Of a stretch of DNA of 64,000 nt, positions 33,867 through 45,868 are shown piece after piece. This DNA is from Liquidambar formosana (taxonomy: Eukaryota; Streptophyta; Magnoliopsida; Saxifragales; Altingiaceae). The stretch spans positions 16,571,043-16,635,042 of the forward strand of contig CM077822.1 in NCBI GenBank assembly GCA_039720395.1. The letters run 5' to 3'. The notes beneath the pieces are model-generated. The model did no database searches, was not told the origin of the DNA, and saw only the letters and a program-made list of their open reading frames with translations. Each line of letters begins with the position of its first letter. The stretch's first letter is position 1. The translations under genes were made by a program, and so were the position numbers.

Positions 33867-36800
33867 TGTGAACCCCGGAAAACGGCCCACACAAGGATTT
33901 GGCGGAAAAAAGAAAAGATTTGTATATATATAGGATGGGTGAAAGACAACAAACAAAAAGGAGTCGCCACCTCATTTTTTAGGGAAAAGAGGAAAACCAC
34001 AAAAAATGTTATATTTTCAAAACCACATGACTCCATTAAAGGAAAAGCAAAGTCTTTGAAACCAGAAAATTGGATTCGGGGGCTAAGTTACGACGTGGGA
34101 AGGTTCTGGGCAAAAACCCATAGGCACCCACATCGCCCGAGTTGGTCTCTTAATTTAATTGGGCTAACTTAAGATCTTTTTCACTCAAATATCATCATAT
34201 ATCATCACAAGGCAGCATGCATATCATATATCCCATCCAAACATCCATGCACAATCACTCAAATAAAACAAAACAAAGAGAAAAGAAAAGAAAAGAAAAA
34301 ACCTAGGATACTTGGATCCTAGAACGGACTTGAGCCTCACGAAGAGCGCCTACGTACCATGCAGCGAAATACATGGATCAAAGTCCACGTAGTTCGATTA
34401 GAATAAGGTTACAACCTAATACAAACCTATGGTAAATACCCTAAGTTTCCTTATTTGAAAATACATTGATTTAGTCTTAAGTCGAAAACTTCCACAAGAG
34501 GAAAACTTTGATAGAAAACCAGAATTTATTATTGAAGGAAACCTTTGATAAACACCATAAGCTCGTATTAAGAAGTAACCCTAGGAGGGAGAAGAGAAAA
34601 GAAAGAAAAAGAAAGGTGAATTGAGGCACCTTCAAACCCTACTTACCTGAGCGCAAAAGCTCCAATTATTAGCCATTTCAGACCATAGCGGCCCTATTTG
34701 CAATAGGACAAGCATTGTACCTGTTTACACCCTTACAAGTGCACAAAATCATGCAAAGAAAGCAATATGCAAATCTGGACAGAACCTTGACAAGGCCTAA
34801 AATTATCCATTAATCATGCAAACAACAAGAATAATGAATAACTAAGGACTCTAACTCATTCCTACATGCAATGACCTAACTAACATGCATAAAAACCTAC
34901 CAAAGACACACTAACAAGCATGGAAGACTCCAATAACATCAATAAACATGATAACAAAGCACATTCTAACCAAAAAGATGTCATTTTATGTAAAATATGA
35001 AAATAGGCCTCCCTACGACGAGCTTTCTTAAGCGAAACTATCCTAGGATAATTTCACGTAAAAAAAGTCGTTATGGGGAGGTGCAATCAGTATATCCTAT
35101 GTAAAATATATACTCTAGAACACAATAGAAGTGATTTCATGCTTAAACACATCACAGAAGACTCTCATGCAAAACCTCACTCAACGAAAAGGATAATATC
35201 TCCAAAAACCCTATATAATATACTATATGAATGCAAACCTAACATGATTCAACTATATGCAGCATACATAGAATGACTATAATGAGAAACTACTCAAAAA
35301 GCTAAGCTAAGCATGCTGTATAAGACCTACGCGATTTCAGGGTTATCGAAACCCTAATCTCACAACTATGCATTAAAACCTATGAAACGACTCTAAGACA
35401 TGCTCAAATCATCATGAATATCATTCATATAGCATATATTGACTAACAGGAACATCAACACATGATAATAATCACAGCAACCTAAACATGTGAACTATGC
35501 ATGATTTAAGAAGATAGAACGAATAAGGCTATCAAATCCTTGGTAAACCAGGGATTATCAAGCATACAAAGCCATAAACCATCTCAAAACCATTCATATA
35601 ACATCACACAAGCATTGAATTCAATCCACAAGAAGAGCAATTTCATGCACTATAACTATCCTAGAAGAAGAAGAAGAAGGAGAAGAAGGAGAAGCAGAAA
35701 ACTCATGTTCAGCATTAAAGAAGAGTGCTTACCTCTTGTAGACTCTTCCTTGTCTTCAAACCTCTTGTTTCCTTGCTTGCTTGGGGTAGAAGAGCCTCCT
35801 CTTGATGTCCTTCTAGCTCTCCAAACTCGTAGCTCCCTCTCTCTCTAAGTGTAAAGTGCAATTCACCTCCCCCTATGTGCTGAATACCATGTCCTTTATA
35901 TAGAGAACTGACCCCTTAAACCAATGGCTAAGATTAATTCATTAAATAATGATCCTAGGGCTATTAGAGACTCTCTTGGTGCTTAAACAACTCAATCCTA
36001 CACACTCCTAAGCTCAGACAAGTTGTTTTGGCGGAGGAAACCGTCAAAAGAGAGAAGATAGAGTCAGAAGTTGACTTAAAGTAGGATTCCTCGGGTGACC
36101 ATCTAGGCCTGGACGGTTAGCCGTCTGGGCCTAGACGGCTGACCGTCCAGCCCCGGACGGTTACCCGAGGCCTTCCTATTTTCACTCTGGTTTTGACTCC
36201 CACTTGCTGTAGAAGTTTTAAAATCTTCAAATTAAGTCCGATTTTGACGAAATAAAAGCCAAAACGACCGTGTTTCGAAGGGGAACACATTTTTAGGCAT
36301 TTTAGGACAAAAATCCTTAACCATGGGTGCATGGTTAGGTTTTACAAAGGTGGTTAACTATGGTGCTTCACCGTCGCTAAGCTGGGTTTGTACACAAGGT
36401 CGACCCAAATGCTTTCCCAATCGAAAATTGATCTTTCTAAACATGTTTAGGACATAAATAAAGCCCAATTGAAGTTAAATGACAGAAAATTGATTGGGTC
36501 TTATGAGTCAATTTGAGCAAACCAAGAAAGGGTCTTTTAGCCAACCCGAACCATTACGAGCCGAATTGATCTTAAACCATTAATTCATGAAATTGAACCT
36601 ATATATGGACTCTATATAACCATATGAACTTGATGGAATGACTCGGGATTCATTCCAAAGTCAAATGGAAAATATACGGCTTAAAAGACAATTATGCCCT
36701 TTGAGTCGCAAAAGTTCTTATTGACCATCGAAATGAACTCCAAATCACTTCAAAATTCATACACATGATATTAAATGCCATAGAAACTCAATGCAACAGA

Positions 36801-36873
36801 CTAGACTCAAAGGACTCAAAATCTTACATGAAATGATATGTCCTAGCTAAGGTGACAAAAATGGGGTGTGACA
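33867..36873 (-). mobile_element. 3.0 kb solo LTR or LARD-like LTR element
   Basis: On the minus strand it starts TGTCACACCCCATTTTTG and ends GGGGTTCACA. Flanks CACCG and CACGG differ at one of five positions. The empty site is intact at 5480 (GACATACATGGTTTGCATG), proving insertion after duplication of segment U. A TATA box (CTATATAAAG, plus 35894-35903) precedes an AG-rich leader (CT on plus near 35832-35846), which fits a promoter-bearing LTR. There is no coding sequence, internal LTR copy, PBS or PPT, so a solo LTR is favoured. Confidence 0.82.
36090..36170. promoter_or_regulatory. CCGTC/GACGG palindrome cluster in U3
   Basis: Overlapping inverted motifs include GGACGGTTAGCCGTCTGG, CTAGACGGCTGACCGTCCAG and CCCCGGACGGTTACCCGAGG. 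They sit about 200-270 bp upstream of the minus-strand TATA box of the 3.0 kb LTR, the same relative place as palindromes in the other LTRs here. Function is inferred. Confidence 0.5.
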
Positions 36874-37540
36874 CACGGTTTGCATGAGAATGGTATTTTA
36901 TTCAACTTTAGGTTTTTACAAAATATAAGTCACACAATAAGTTATTGGAAATTGTATATGTCCCGCAATCTTAATCCATTATAAATAAACGATTTTTATA
37001 TTATTTTATACTGTAATTATATGATAAGACTTTGTGGTAAAGAAAAAAATTTGTCTATAATTTTTCAATCCGGCCACCCCAACTATTAATTCCTGGTTCC
37101 GTCTTGGAAGGAAGGGAAAGTAAGAAGGATGGAGTTTCCATCTCCAAGGGAAGGAAACCCTTTTTCCTTACTATGTATTTGGTTGGATGAATGTAGAATG
37201 GAGAGGAAGATAGTTTCTTTCCTTCCTGTGTGTTTGGTATAAAGGAAGGAATGAAAAGAATAGATACTAATTTTACTATTTTGCCCTTGCATATATAATA
37301 ATAATGAATAAATTATTATACGCATAAGGGAAAATGTGTCATTTTAATCAAAAGTTCCATTTCCCTCCTCTAATCCCCAAAAATTAGAGGGATGAGAACA
37401 AGTAAAAAGGACGGATTCCTAATCCTCCCTCCCCCTTTTCCCTCTACCAAACACACCCAATTATTTTCCTCCCTCCCTTTTCCCTCCTCCCTCCCCTCTT
37501 TTTCCCTCCTACCAAACATAGGCTCAGTTATCAAGCTTGC
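36874..37540. repeat. Segmental repeat U, copy 2 (continued)
   Basis: It resumes exactly after the solo LTR with CACGGTTTGCATGAGAATGG and is colinear with 5480-6165. It includes the GGAAGG-rich and CCCTCTACCAAACA stretches. The first part of this copy is 33796-33866. Confidence 0.75.
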
Positions 37541-37874
37541 TTGTCACTATTTTTGCTCATAGGTTCACGTGTTGGCTCACCCCACTTTAATTTCTTAGGA
37601 GTTTTGCTTCTCTGATGGTATCAATTATTATATGTTCGGATTATGATGGGGTTTGAGACATATATGGACGACTTTGAAAGGGATAGGATGAGAGATGATA
37701 AACTTTGGAGAGAACTAGTAAAACATATCTTTCTCAAATCTTCCCAAATTAAATCTTTTAACACTTGGGACTTGTACACTTGAGGTTCGTTTTGTCATTT
37801 AACCTCTCTAACATTATTTCACTTTTTATGTAGTGTGTATCTAGGCAGACCACTTGTGTGCATAATTGGATATC
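37541..37874. repeat. Unit R3, 5' part
   Basis: It is colinear with the first ~340 bp of R1 and R2 up to ATTGGATATC, where the copia locus interrupts it. R3 resumes at 51910. Confidence 0.75.
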
Positions 37875-38221
37875 TGTTGTAAAACCAAGAATTTAGAACA
37901 AGGTATGAGGAGAATAAATTTCTCATTCATCTTCTTTGATTTCCATCTAAATGTATAAACATTATACAAGGATCAGCAAAACTCTTTGAGACACACTATC
38001 TTAGTCTCCTCCCTTCATTCTCTCCGAATGCACCTCTTCTTTCTTCTCCGAATACTTCTCTTCATTCTCTTCTTTCTCCCCTTCCCCTTTTATCTTTGTT
38101 TGTATTTGGTCCTCATGATGGGATTACCTAACCCACTTATGAAGTGGTGTTCCCATTATCACAAAGTGGAGGGGGTGTGGACATCCACTCAATTTCCACT
38201 CAAGGTTTAATATTTATAACA
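37875..38221 (-). repeat. Copia 3' LTR
   Basis: It runs TGTTGTAAAACC...TTTATAACA on the plus strand. Next to it at 38222-38230 lies CTCCCCCTT, i.e. a polypurine tract AAGGGGGAG on the minus strand, which identifies this as the 3' LTR. Confidence 0.92.
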
Positions 38222-38230
38222 CTCCCCCTT
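38222..38230 (-). other. Copia polypurine tract
   Basis: The minus-strand AAGGGGGAG lies directly before the 3' LTR, the expected plus-strand priming site. A second GGGGGAG occurs just after the coding region near 38456. Confidence 0.75.
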
Positions 38231-38479
38231 GGATGTCCACCACACTAATATAATGTGCCTCGTTAAAAACCTTACTAGAAAAACCCAGTGGGAAAAAACT
38301 AGTGAAGGAAAAGAGTACAACATTTTTGTAAATCTTAGAGTGGTGTTGGACGCACTAAAGAAATTGCCTCATTAAAACCTTGCTAGGAAAACCCAATGGG
38401 ACAAAACCTAGGCGAAGGAAAAAGAGTACAGCGTGCATATGTCCAAAAATGAATACTCCCCCTGATAAGAAGATAAGTA

Positions 38480-39651
38480 TCAACTTAAATTATCGCAAAC
38501 CCGACGCATTCCAATGCCATATACCAATTTCTTGAATGTTGACGATGGTAAGGCCTTGGTGAATAAATCCGCAAGATTATCAGTGGAACGTATTTGCTTC
38601 ACATCAATTTCATGCCTCTACTGGAGTTCATGAGTGTAGAAGAACTTTGGTGAAATGTGTTTGGTTCTATCACCTTTGATGTACCCTCCTTGAATTTTTG
38701 CAATACATGCAGCATTATCTTCATAAATTGTTGTTGGCATACTTTTAATCAGAAGTAACCCATATGTGTCTCGAATGTGATGGACTACAGATCTTAACCA
38801 TACACATTCACGACTTGCTTCATGGAGTGCAAGTATCTCAGAGTGATTAGAAGATGTAGCAATTAAAGTCTGCTTTGTAGATCGCTAAGAGATCGCTGTA
38901 TTGCCATATGTAAATACATACCCTGTTTGTGAGCGAGCTTTGTGAGGATCAGAAAGGTATCCAGAATCTGCATATCCTTCTAAACAAGGACCATGAGCTA
39001 ATTCCTTTGAGTAAAACAAACCCATATCTGTAGTTTCACGAAGGTAGCGTAAAATATGTTTAATACTATTCCAGTGTCGTCGAGTTGGAGCAGAACTGAA
39101 TCTTGCTAATAAGTTGACTGAAAATGCTATATCAGGCCTAGTGCATTGTGCTAAATATAACAAAGCACTTATTGCACTAAGATATGGTACTTCAGGACCA
39201 AGTAGCATTTCATTATCTTCTTTGGGGCGAAATGGATCTTTCTTAATATCAAGAGATCGAACCACCATGGGAGAACTTAGTGGATGCGCTTTATCCATAT
39301 TAAAACGTTTCAATACCTTTTCGGTATAAGCTGATTGATGGATAAGAATTCCATTTGATTTATGCTCGATCTGCAGGCCGAGACAATATTTTGTTCTCCC
39401 TAAATCTTTCATCTCAAATTCTTTTTTCAAATATTCAGCAGCTTTCATGAGCTCTTCAGGAGTCCCAATTAAATTCATATCATCAACATAGACTGCAATG
39501 ATGGCGAATCCAGATTCTGATTTCTTTATAAATACACAAGGGCATATAGGATTATTAATATATCCTTCTTTAACTAAGTACTCACTGAGACGATTATACC
39601 ACATTCTTCCAGATTGTTTTAATCCATACAAGGATCGTCTCAGTTTAATTG
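38480..39651 (-). pseudogene. Copia reverse transcriptase (C-terminal part) and RNase H
   Basis: It reads SLYGLKQSGRMWYNRL, then AVYVDDMNLIG (the RT catalytic YVDD), KYCLGLQI, IAFSVNLLARFSSAP, and the RNase H part ATSSNHSEILALHEASRE, YEDNAACIA, RTKHISPKFF, LADLFTKALP, ending at TGA 38480-38482. Two in-frame stops occur in RNase H: one after GNTAIS (Trp position, near 38885) and one after FYTHELQ. The 5' side is cut by the LTR element inserted at 39652; the rest of RT continues at 45370. This is a Ty1-copia pol, not a host gene. Confidence 0.9.
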
Positions 39652-41292
39652 TGTAACGACCCGAAATGGGGACCGTTAGTTATATAGTAAGAAAATCAAT
39701 TTTAAAGACAATTTTGGTGGATGTTTAATAAAAATAATTCTTTTGAAAACATTTTTAGAAAATCTAGCATGGTCCCATTTGAAAATAGGACATACCAAGT
39801 TATCGAATAATCATAAAACTTGTAGAAAACCCATTTATAATCATTTCAACCATCCACACAATATTCCAAAAATAAATAAAACTACAAGCTGTATCGTAGT
39901 CACATGGGTCTCATCCATATTTGCATCCACTTCTTATCTAATTATTACAGGCCATGAATTAAAATTTATACATGCCTAGGCTCAAAGCCGAAATAAAATA
40001 CAATGATCTTCTATATGAATGCATACATGCCGATGTGCTTCCCAAACCCCAGGTCAAGCTTTATTTTGAAAATATGACCTGCAAGAAAAACTGTGGGGGT
40101 ATGAGCTATACGCTCAGTAGGAAACATCTCTCAAAATAACCCAAGGTTTTAAAAACCATAATTTATATACTTTTCCAAAGCCCTGCAAAACCATTGATTA
40201 GTTTGAAATATAATTTTTCAGTAAATAAAATTGATACAAGTATAAAGAAATAACTGCGGAAGTTAAATCATTAAATACCAACACCTCTTTTTCTTTTTAA
40301 AGAGGTAAGAAATAACTCAAGTTATTTGTTATCAAAATCATCATTTTACAAATGAATTAACCATCATTTTCTGATATCATATGACGGCCTTATAAGCTAA
40401 TAACCATCATCCGCCATATCTAGCAATCCATAACATCAGTCTTTCAAACTGATAAATCCTCCCCAGGTCATGCGGGGCCCTCGCGCGCGGAATAAGAGAA
40501 AACACGGCAAGACATCCCTATCTGGGACCGCAGTAACCTCAAGAGGAAACACGGCAAGACATCCCTACATGGGACCGCAGTAACCTCTATTCGGGCACAT
40601 AGCCCAGGACTAAAGGATAGGAAAACACGGCAAGACGTCCCGTTCCTTTGGGACCGCAGTAATCCTATCTCCAGTAGCCCTCATCACCATATTATCATCA
40701 CTTTTTCCTTTCATTTATTAATTTCCATAATTCTCACATAATCCGGAAAATTATATATATATATTTTCCAAAAACTACATGATAGGTTTGTACTTTGAAA
40801 ACCATATAAAATAACTCCATAAATCATGGTAATCACTTCCCAACCATTTTTCAAAATAATGGTTTCAAATCATTTATATAAAAGTGACCCCCAATATTTG
40901 ATTGAAAACATTTAACCCAATAGGTTATCAAAATTAACCCATTGTACCCCAAATCATATGAGGGTTTGAAATATAACATGCATATAACCAAATATGGAAT
41001 AATACAAAACCCTAGATTTTCCAAAATTTATCCAAAATCCATAAAATATGCTCACATGCATGATATTTATGCAAAGAATGCCAAAAACATGTGTTTTTAC
41101 ATGATTTGAACCCAGAAACCCCCATGCATCAATGGTTTAAGATGAGAAAATGCCCCTACCTCAAAAATAGGTGAAGAAAATGCAAACTCCATGCCATAGA
41201 CGCGTAAATCGGCCAAGAAATACAAGATCCGTGCTTAACAACGTCGGATCGGAGCTCCGGTGCTCCGACGAGCCACCGTCGACCTCCTCCCA

Positions 41293-41323
<31 letters not shown>

Positions 41324-41724
41324 TCCTCTCTCCTTTTCTATCGGCTGAGAAAATGGGTGAGAACCCTCTAGAAGGTGGGTTTTATAGGAAACATAAGGGA
41401 GGGGTAGAATAGTCTTTTCGCCCCATAAAAATCTTGTCTTTCAGCAGAAATCCCGTGTGTTATAGTCGACTATAATGAGTTGTAGTTGAGTTATAGTCGA
41501 CTATAACTCCCCAATAAACAATGCTGCGACATTCTGTTTGTTATAGTCGACTATAAGTTGTTATAGTCAACTATAATGCTCAGCATGCACAACAAAGAGG
41601 TATGTAGCTCACTAAAACATACCTTAACACAATCCAACCCAATATTCTCATGAATCAACCTTGGGTTCTTACAACTTGGCCCTTCGATCAATCGGCCTAG
41701 TAAAATTACACTAGGGTCCTCACA
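39652..41724 (-). repeat. Tekay-like element, 3' LTR
   Basis: It starts TGTAACGACCCG and ends GGTCCTCACA on the plus strand. It contains three ~50 bp blocks (AACACGGCAAGAC...GGGACCGCAGTAA, 40497-40680), a (CT)n tract at 41293-41322, a TATA box (minus TATAAAA, 41380-41386) and a palindrome cluster at 41459-41578. Confidence 0.93.
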
Positions 41725-41737
41725 ATCTCCCCTCCTA
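41725..41737 (-). other. Polypurine tract of the Tekay-like element
   Basis: Plus-strand ATCTCCCCTCCTA reads TAGGAGGGGAGAT on the minus strand, directly next to the 3' LTR. Confidence 0.8.
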
Positions 41738-43281
41738 AAAAGAAATTTGTCCCCGAATTTCACACAAAACCGTTGGCAGTATAAATAAGCTGCCTCTAAT
41801 GATCAATACTCTCAACCAATGCCAATCGCTATATACGCGATTAATAAATACAATAAAACTTGTATGTTAGTCATAACTAGATACGGGATGACACCTCTTA
41901 AGGTCGATATTGCGCGTACTAAGCGGATAATCTCACAAACAATAAATACTATATGTATATATAACAAATATACATATCATTCAAATCACATCACAATTCA
42001 ACCACGTATACACATCTATGTATATACGCATATCTATACATCTACATATCGATATTAACAATAATAATATCACATCCTAATGACAGTCAAACATATATAT
42101 ATGCTTACATATATCAACATATATTCTTACACATATGTACATATGTGTATATATATATACATACACTATACAAAATGCTCACACCACTTCACATCATATG
42201 GCACATCACAACACATCACATATCATAACACATGGCACATCACAAGCCAAGCGTCAAACCAATCAAATAATTACACATTTCCATTACAAGGAAATCCACA
42301 ACACATTCATTCAATACATACACATCTCAATATCACAATACATCCAATTCTTTCAAACATCATCATCAACATAGATACGCTCACGTATCACACACGCTAG
42401 ATGCTTCCCTAGCGATATAACTAATAGAGGTATAATCCTATTCGCGCTCTATCACACCCGATTTTAAATCTATCAGGGTGACTTACATATGTATATACAT
42501 ATACATAAACAAATATTCACAACCTTTCAAACATCATCTCACAACACATTTCATATAGATAGTACTATATCTATATCACTTACTTCGACTAATTCTTTAT
42601 TGGGAAGTCTAACAAGCTAGTAAATCATATTTACCAAGCTCATATACAAATGGGATTCACCCATTAATAAGCCATCACAATACAATGCAATTTCCAAAGT
42701 GGACGCAATCATAATTCAATTCACATATATCATCCACACATCTATATATACATATACGTATATATAAATCAAAATAAATATGCGCCTCAAGTCGCAGCTC
42801 TAAGTATAGTCTAAGTCTAAACGACTAGCTTAATCGCATTTCCGAACACACGATCTAACACATCGTGGAACCATGAGACTATGTGTCTCAACAAAAAGGG
42901 AAATCAAACAATAAACTCACGAAACTCGCATAAACGGGTGTAATCTAACCCTCAATCCTAAGCTCAAGGAAATTCTAGGCTCTAAACCTTATCCAAATAA
43001 GGCTAACTGTGCCCGTATCCACAACTGTGCTAAGGATCAGCAATTACTACCATCAACTTCATTGGGTTCTTCAATACCCCATGCATGATGCAATATGATA
43101 TGCACCCAACCCAAATGAAATCTCTCGCTAGTCTGCAACGAATACATGCATTCCTACAACTCTACTGTGCAATACTATGCACATGTAGGACTCAGTAAAA
43201 CAGGCATGCAATGGATATGAGCCATTTTTAAACTCATGACAGTCATTATATCTGGATGTACCCATGTGGATCTACTAGCCA
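41738..43281 (-). other. Non-coding interior of the Tekay-like element
   Basis: About 1.5 kb of AT-rich DNA with many TATATACATAT-type phrases and CACATCACAA repeats (near 42070-42240 and 42720-42770). Only the stretch beside the polypurine tract encodes a recognisable pol tail (KFGDKFLFRRG, minus strand, ending near 41725). Packaging would need proteins supplied in trans. Confidence 0.8.
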
Positions 43282-43293
43282 GCTCTGATACCA
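43282..43293 (-). other. Primer-binding site (initiator tRNA-Met)
   Basis: Plus GCTCTGATACCA reads TGGTATCAGAGC on the minus strand, three bases inside the 5' LTR. This is the canonical PBS of many plant LTR elements. Confidence 0.92.
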
Positions 43294-43296
43294 CTC

Positions 43297-44937
43297 TGTA
43301 ACGACCCGAAATGGGGACCGTTAGTTATATAGTAAGAAAATCAATTTTAAAGACAATTTTGGTGGATGTTTAATAAAAATAATTCTTTTGAAAACATTTT
43401 TAGAAAATCTAGCATGGTCCCATTTGAAAATAGGACATACCAAGTTATCGAATAATCATAAAACCTGTAGAAAACCCATTTATAATCATTTCAACCATCC
43501 ACACAATATTCCAAAAATAAATAAAACTACAAGCTGTATCGTAGTCACATGGGTCTCATCCATATTTGCATCCACTTCTTATCTAATTATTACAGGCCAT
43601 GAATTAAAATTTATACATGCCTAGGCTCAAAGCCGAAATAAAATACAATGATCTTCTATATGAATGCATACATGCCGATGTGCTTCCCAAACCCCAGGTC
43701 AAGCTTTATTTTGAAAATATGACCTGCAAGAAAAACTGTGGGGGTATGAGCTATACGCTCAGTAGGAAACATCTCTCAAAATAACCCAAGGTTTTAAAAA
43801 CCATAATTTATATACTTTTCCAAAGCCCTGCAAAACCATTGATTAGTTTGAAATATAATTTTTCAGTAAATAAAATTGATACAAGTATAAAGAAATAACT
43901 GCGGAAGTTAAATCATTAAATACCAACACCTCTTTTTCTTTTTAAAGAGGTAAGAAATAACTCAAGTTATTTGTTATCAAAATCATCATTTTACAAATGA
44001 ATTAACCATCATTTTCTGATATCATATGACGGCCTTATAAGCCAATAACCATCATCCGCCATATCTGGCAATCCATAACATCAGTCTTTCAAACTGATAA
44101 ATCCTCCCCAGGTCATGCGGGGCCCTCGCGCGCGGAATAAGAGGAAACACGGCAAGACATCCCTATCTGGGACCGCAGTAACCTCAAGAGGAAACACGGC
44201 AAGACATCCCTACATGGGACCGCAGTAACCTCTATTCGGGCACATAGCCCAGGACTAAAGGATAGGAAAACACGGCAAGACGTCCCGTTCCTTTGGGACC
44301 GCAGTAATCCTGTCTCCAGTAGCCCTCATCACCATATTATCATCACTTTTTCCTTTCATTTATTAATTTCCATAATTCTCACATAATCCGGAAAATTATA
44401 TATATATATTTTCCAAAAACTACATGATAGGTTTGTACTTTGAAAACCATATAAAATAACTCCATAAATCATGGTAATCATTTCCCAACCATTTTTCAAA
44501 ATAATGGTTTCAAATCATTTATATAAAAGTGACCCCCAATATTTGATTGAAAACATTTAACCCAATAGGTTATCAAAATTAACCCATTGTACCCCAAATC
44601 ATATGAGGGTTTGAAATATAACATGCATATAACCAAATATGGAATAATACAAAACCCTAGATTTTCCAAAATTTATCCAAAATCCATAAAATATGCCCAC
44701 ATGCATGATATTTATGCAAAGAATGCCAAAAACATGTGTTTTTACATGATTTGAACCCAGAAACCCCCATGCATCAATGGTTTAAGATGAGAAAATGCCC
44801 CTACCTCAAAAATAGGTGAAGAAAATGCAAACTCCATGCCATAGACGCGTAAATCGGCCAAGAAATACAAGATCCGTGCTTAACAACGTCGGATCGGAGC
44901 TCCGGTGCTCCGACGAGCCACCGTCGACCTCCTCCCA

Positions 44938-44968
<31 letters not shown>

Positions 44969-45369
44969 TCCTCTCTCCTTTTCTATCGGCTGAGAAAATG
45001 GGTGAGAACCCTCTAGAAGGTGGGTTTTATAGGAAACATAAGGGAGGGGTAGAATAGTCTTTTCGCCCCATAAAAATCTTGTCTTTCAGCAGAAATCCCG
45101 GGTGTTATAGTCGACTATAATGAGTTGTAGTTGAGTTATAGTCGACTATAACTCCCCAATAAACAATGCTGCGACATTCTGTTTGTTATAGTCGACTATA
45201 AGTTGTTATAGTCAACTATAATGCTCAGCATGCACAACAAAGAGGTATGTAGCTCACTAAAACATACCTTAACACAATCCAACCCAATATTCTCATGAAT
45301 CAACCTTGGGTTCTTACAACTTGGCCCTTCGATCAATCGGCCTAGTAAAATTACACTAGGGTCCTCACA
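43297..45369 (-). repeat. Tekay-like element, 5' LTR
   Basis: Same length and termini as the LTR at 39652-41724. The TATA box lies at 45025-45031 (minus strand) and the (CT)n leader tract near 44938-44967, so transcription would run leftwards. Substitutions noted against the other LTR lie near 43462, 44042, 44067, 44143, 44312, 44480, 44696 and 45100. Confidence 0.93.
45104..45223. promoter_or_regulatory. TTATAGTCGACTATAA palindromes in U3
   Basis: Three perfect or near-perfect GTTATAGTCGACTATAA palindromes and one TAGTCAACTA variant lie 75-190 bp upstream of the TATA box. The same set is at 41459-41578 in the other LTR. The arrangement suggests a multimeric binding site for a dimeric factor, or a cruciform; this is inference. 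Confidence 0.55.
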
Positions 45370-45868
45370 AATTGAGTACATATTTCGTGGTTGTGATGTA
45401 TTTGCTTCAGGCAATTTGAATCCTTCAAGGATCTTCATATATATATCTGCATCTAACTTTCCATATAAATATGCAGTAACTACGTCCATAAGACGCATGT
45501 CAAGTCCTTCTGAGACTGACAGACTAATTAAATATCGAAATGTAATAGCATCTATTACAGGTGAATATGTTTTTTCATAATCAATCCCAGGTCTCTGCAG
45601 GAAACCTTGTGCTACTAAACGAGCTTTATATCTGACGATCTCATTTTTATCATTACGCTTTCTTACAAACACCCATTTGTAACCCACGGGTTTCACATCA
45701 TTGGGTGTTAGGACTACAGGTCCAAATACTTTACGTTTTTCTAGCGAATCCAATTCTGCTTGGATTGCTTCTTTCCACTTTAACCAATCAGGTCTACTGT
45801 GACATTCGTCTACAGTGCGTGATTCGAGATCATCATCATCTTTCGAAATTTCAGTAGCTATTGCGAAA
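45370..45868 (-). pseudogene. Copia reverse transcriptase, N-terminal part
   Basis: It contains WKEAIQAELDSLEKRKVFGPV, PVGYKWVFVRKRN, YKARLVAQGF, GIDYEKTYSPV and MDVVTAYLYG (the first catalytic Asp region), ending at NMYSI where the LTR element is inserted. Removal of the insert would rejoin it in frame to KLRRSLYGLKQ at 39651. A frameshift near 45868 separates it from the upstream linker. Confidence 0.9.

Larger units (their letters stand above)
39652..45369 (-). mobile_element. Non-autonomous Tekay-like LTR retrotransposon
   Basis: Two 2073 bp LTRs (39652-41724, 43297-45369) flank a 1572 bp interior, with exact AATTG duplications outside (39647-39651, 45370-45374). On the minus strand a primer-binding site TGGTATCAGAGC (complementary to initiator tRNA-Met) follows the 5' LTR, and AGGAGGGGAGAT precedes the 3' LTR. 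Just upstream of that tract the frame VKFGDKFLFRRG resembles the last residues of Del/Tekay chromovirus pol, so the interior keeps a scrap of the parent. No gag or pol is otherwise present. LTRs differ at about eight positions by eye (about 0.4%), indicating a recent insertion. It split a copia RT reading frame. Confidence 0.93.

Noticed and set aside
37986..38210. Leu/Phe-rich small frame also seen at 51669-51893
   Set aside because: Both lie inside the copia LTRs in the same register. The frame is a by-product of a pyrimidine-rich U3/R region.
38885..39631. Viral or pararetroviral reverse transcriptase
   Set aside because: Motif order (integrase linker, then RT with YVDD, then RNase H), short LTRs and 5 bp target duplication all fit Ty1-copia. 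No coat, movement or envelope features were seen.
39743..39979. Open frame repeated identically at 43388-43624
   Set aside because: The identity comes from the two LTRs. The frame lies in LTR DNA without codon-like features.
41551..41763. Separate protein of 70 residues on the minus strand
   Set aside because: It reads from the pol tail of the LTR element straight into its LTR; only KFGDKFLFRRG is meaningful.
42080..42400. 106-residue plus-strand frame in the element interior
   Set aside because: It is made of TATACATAT- and CACATCACA-type simple sequence on the strand opposite to the element; no domain is seen.
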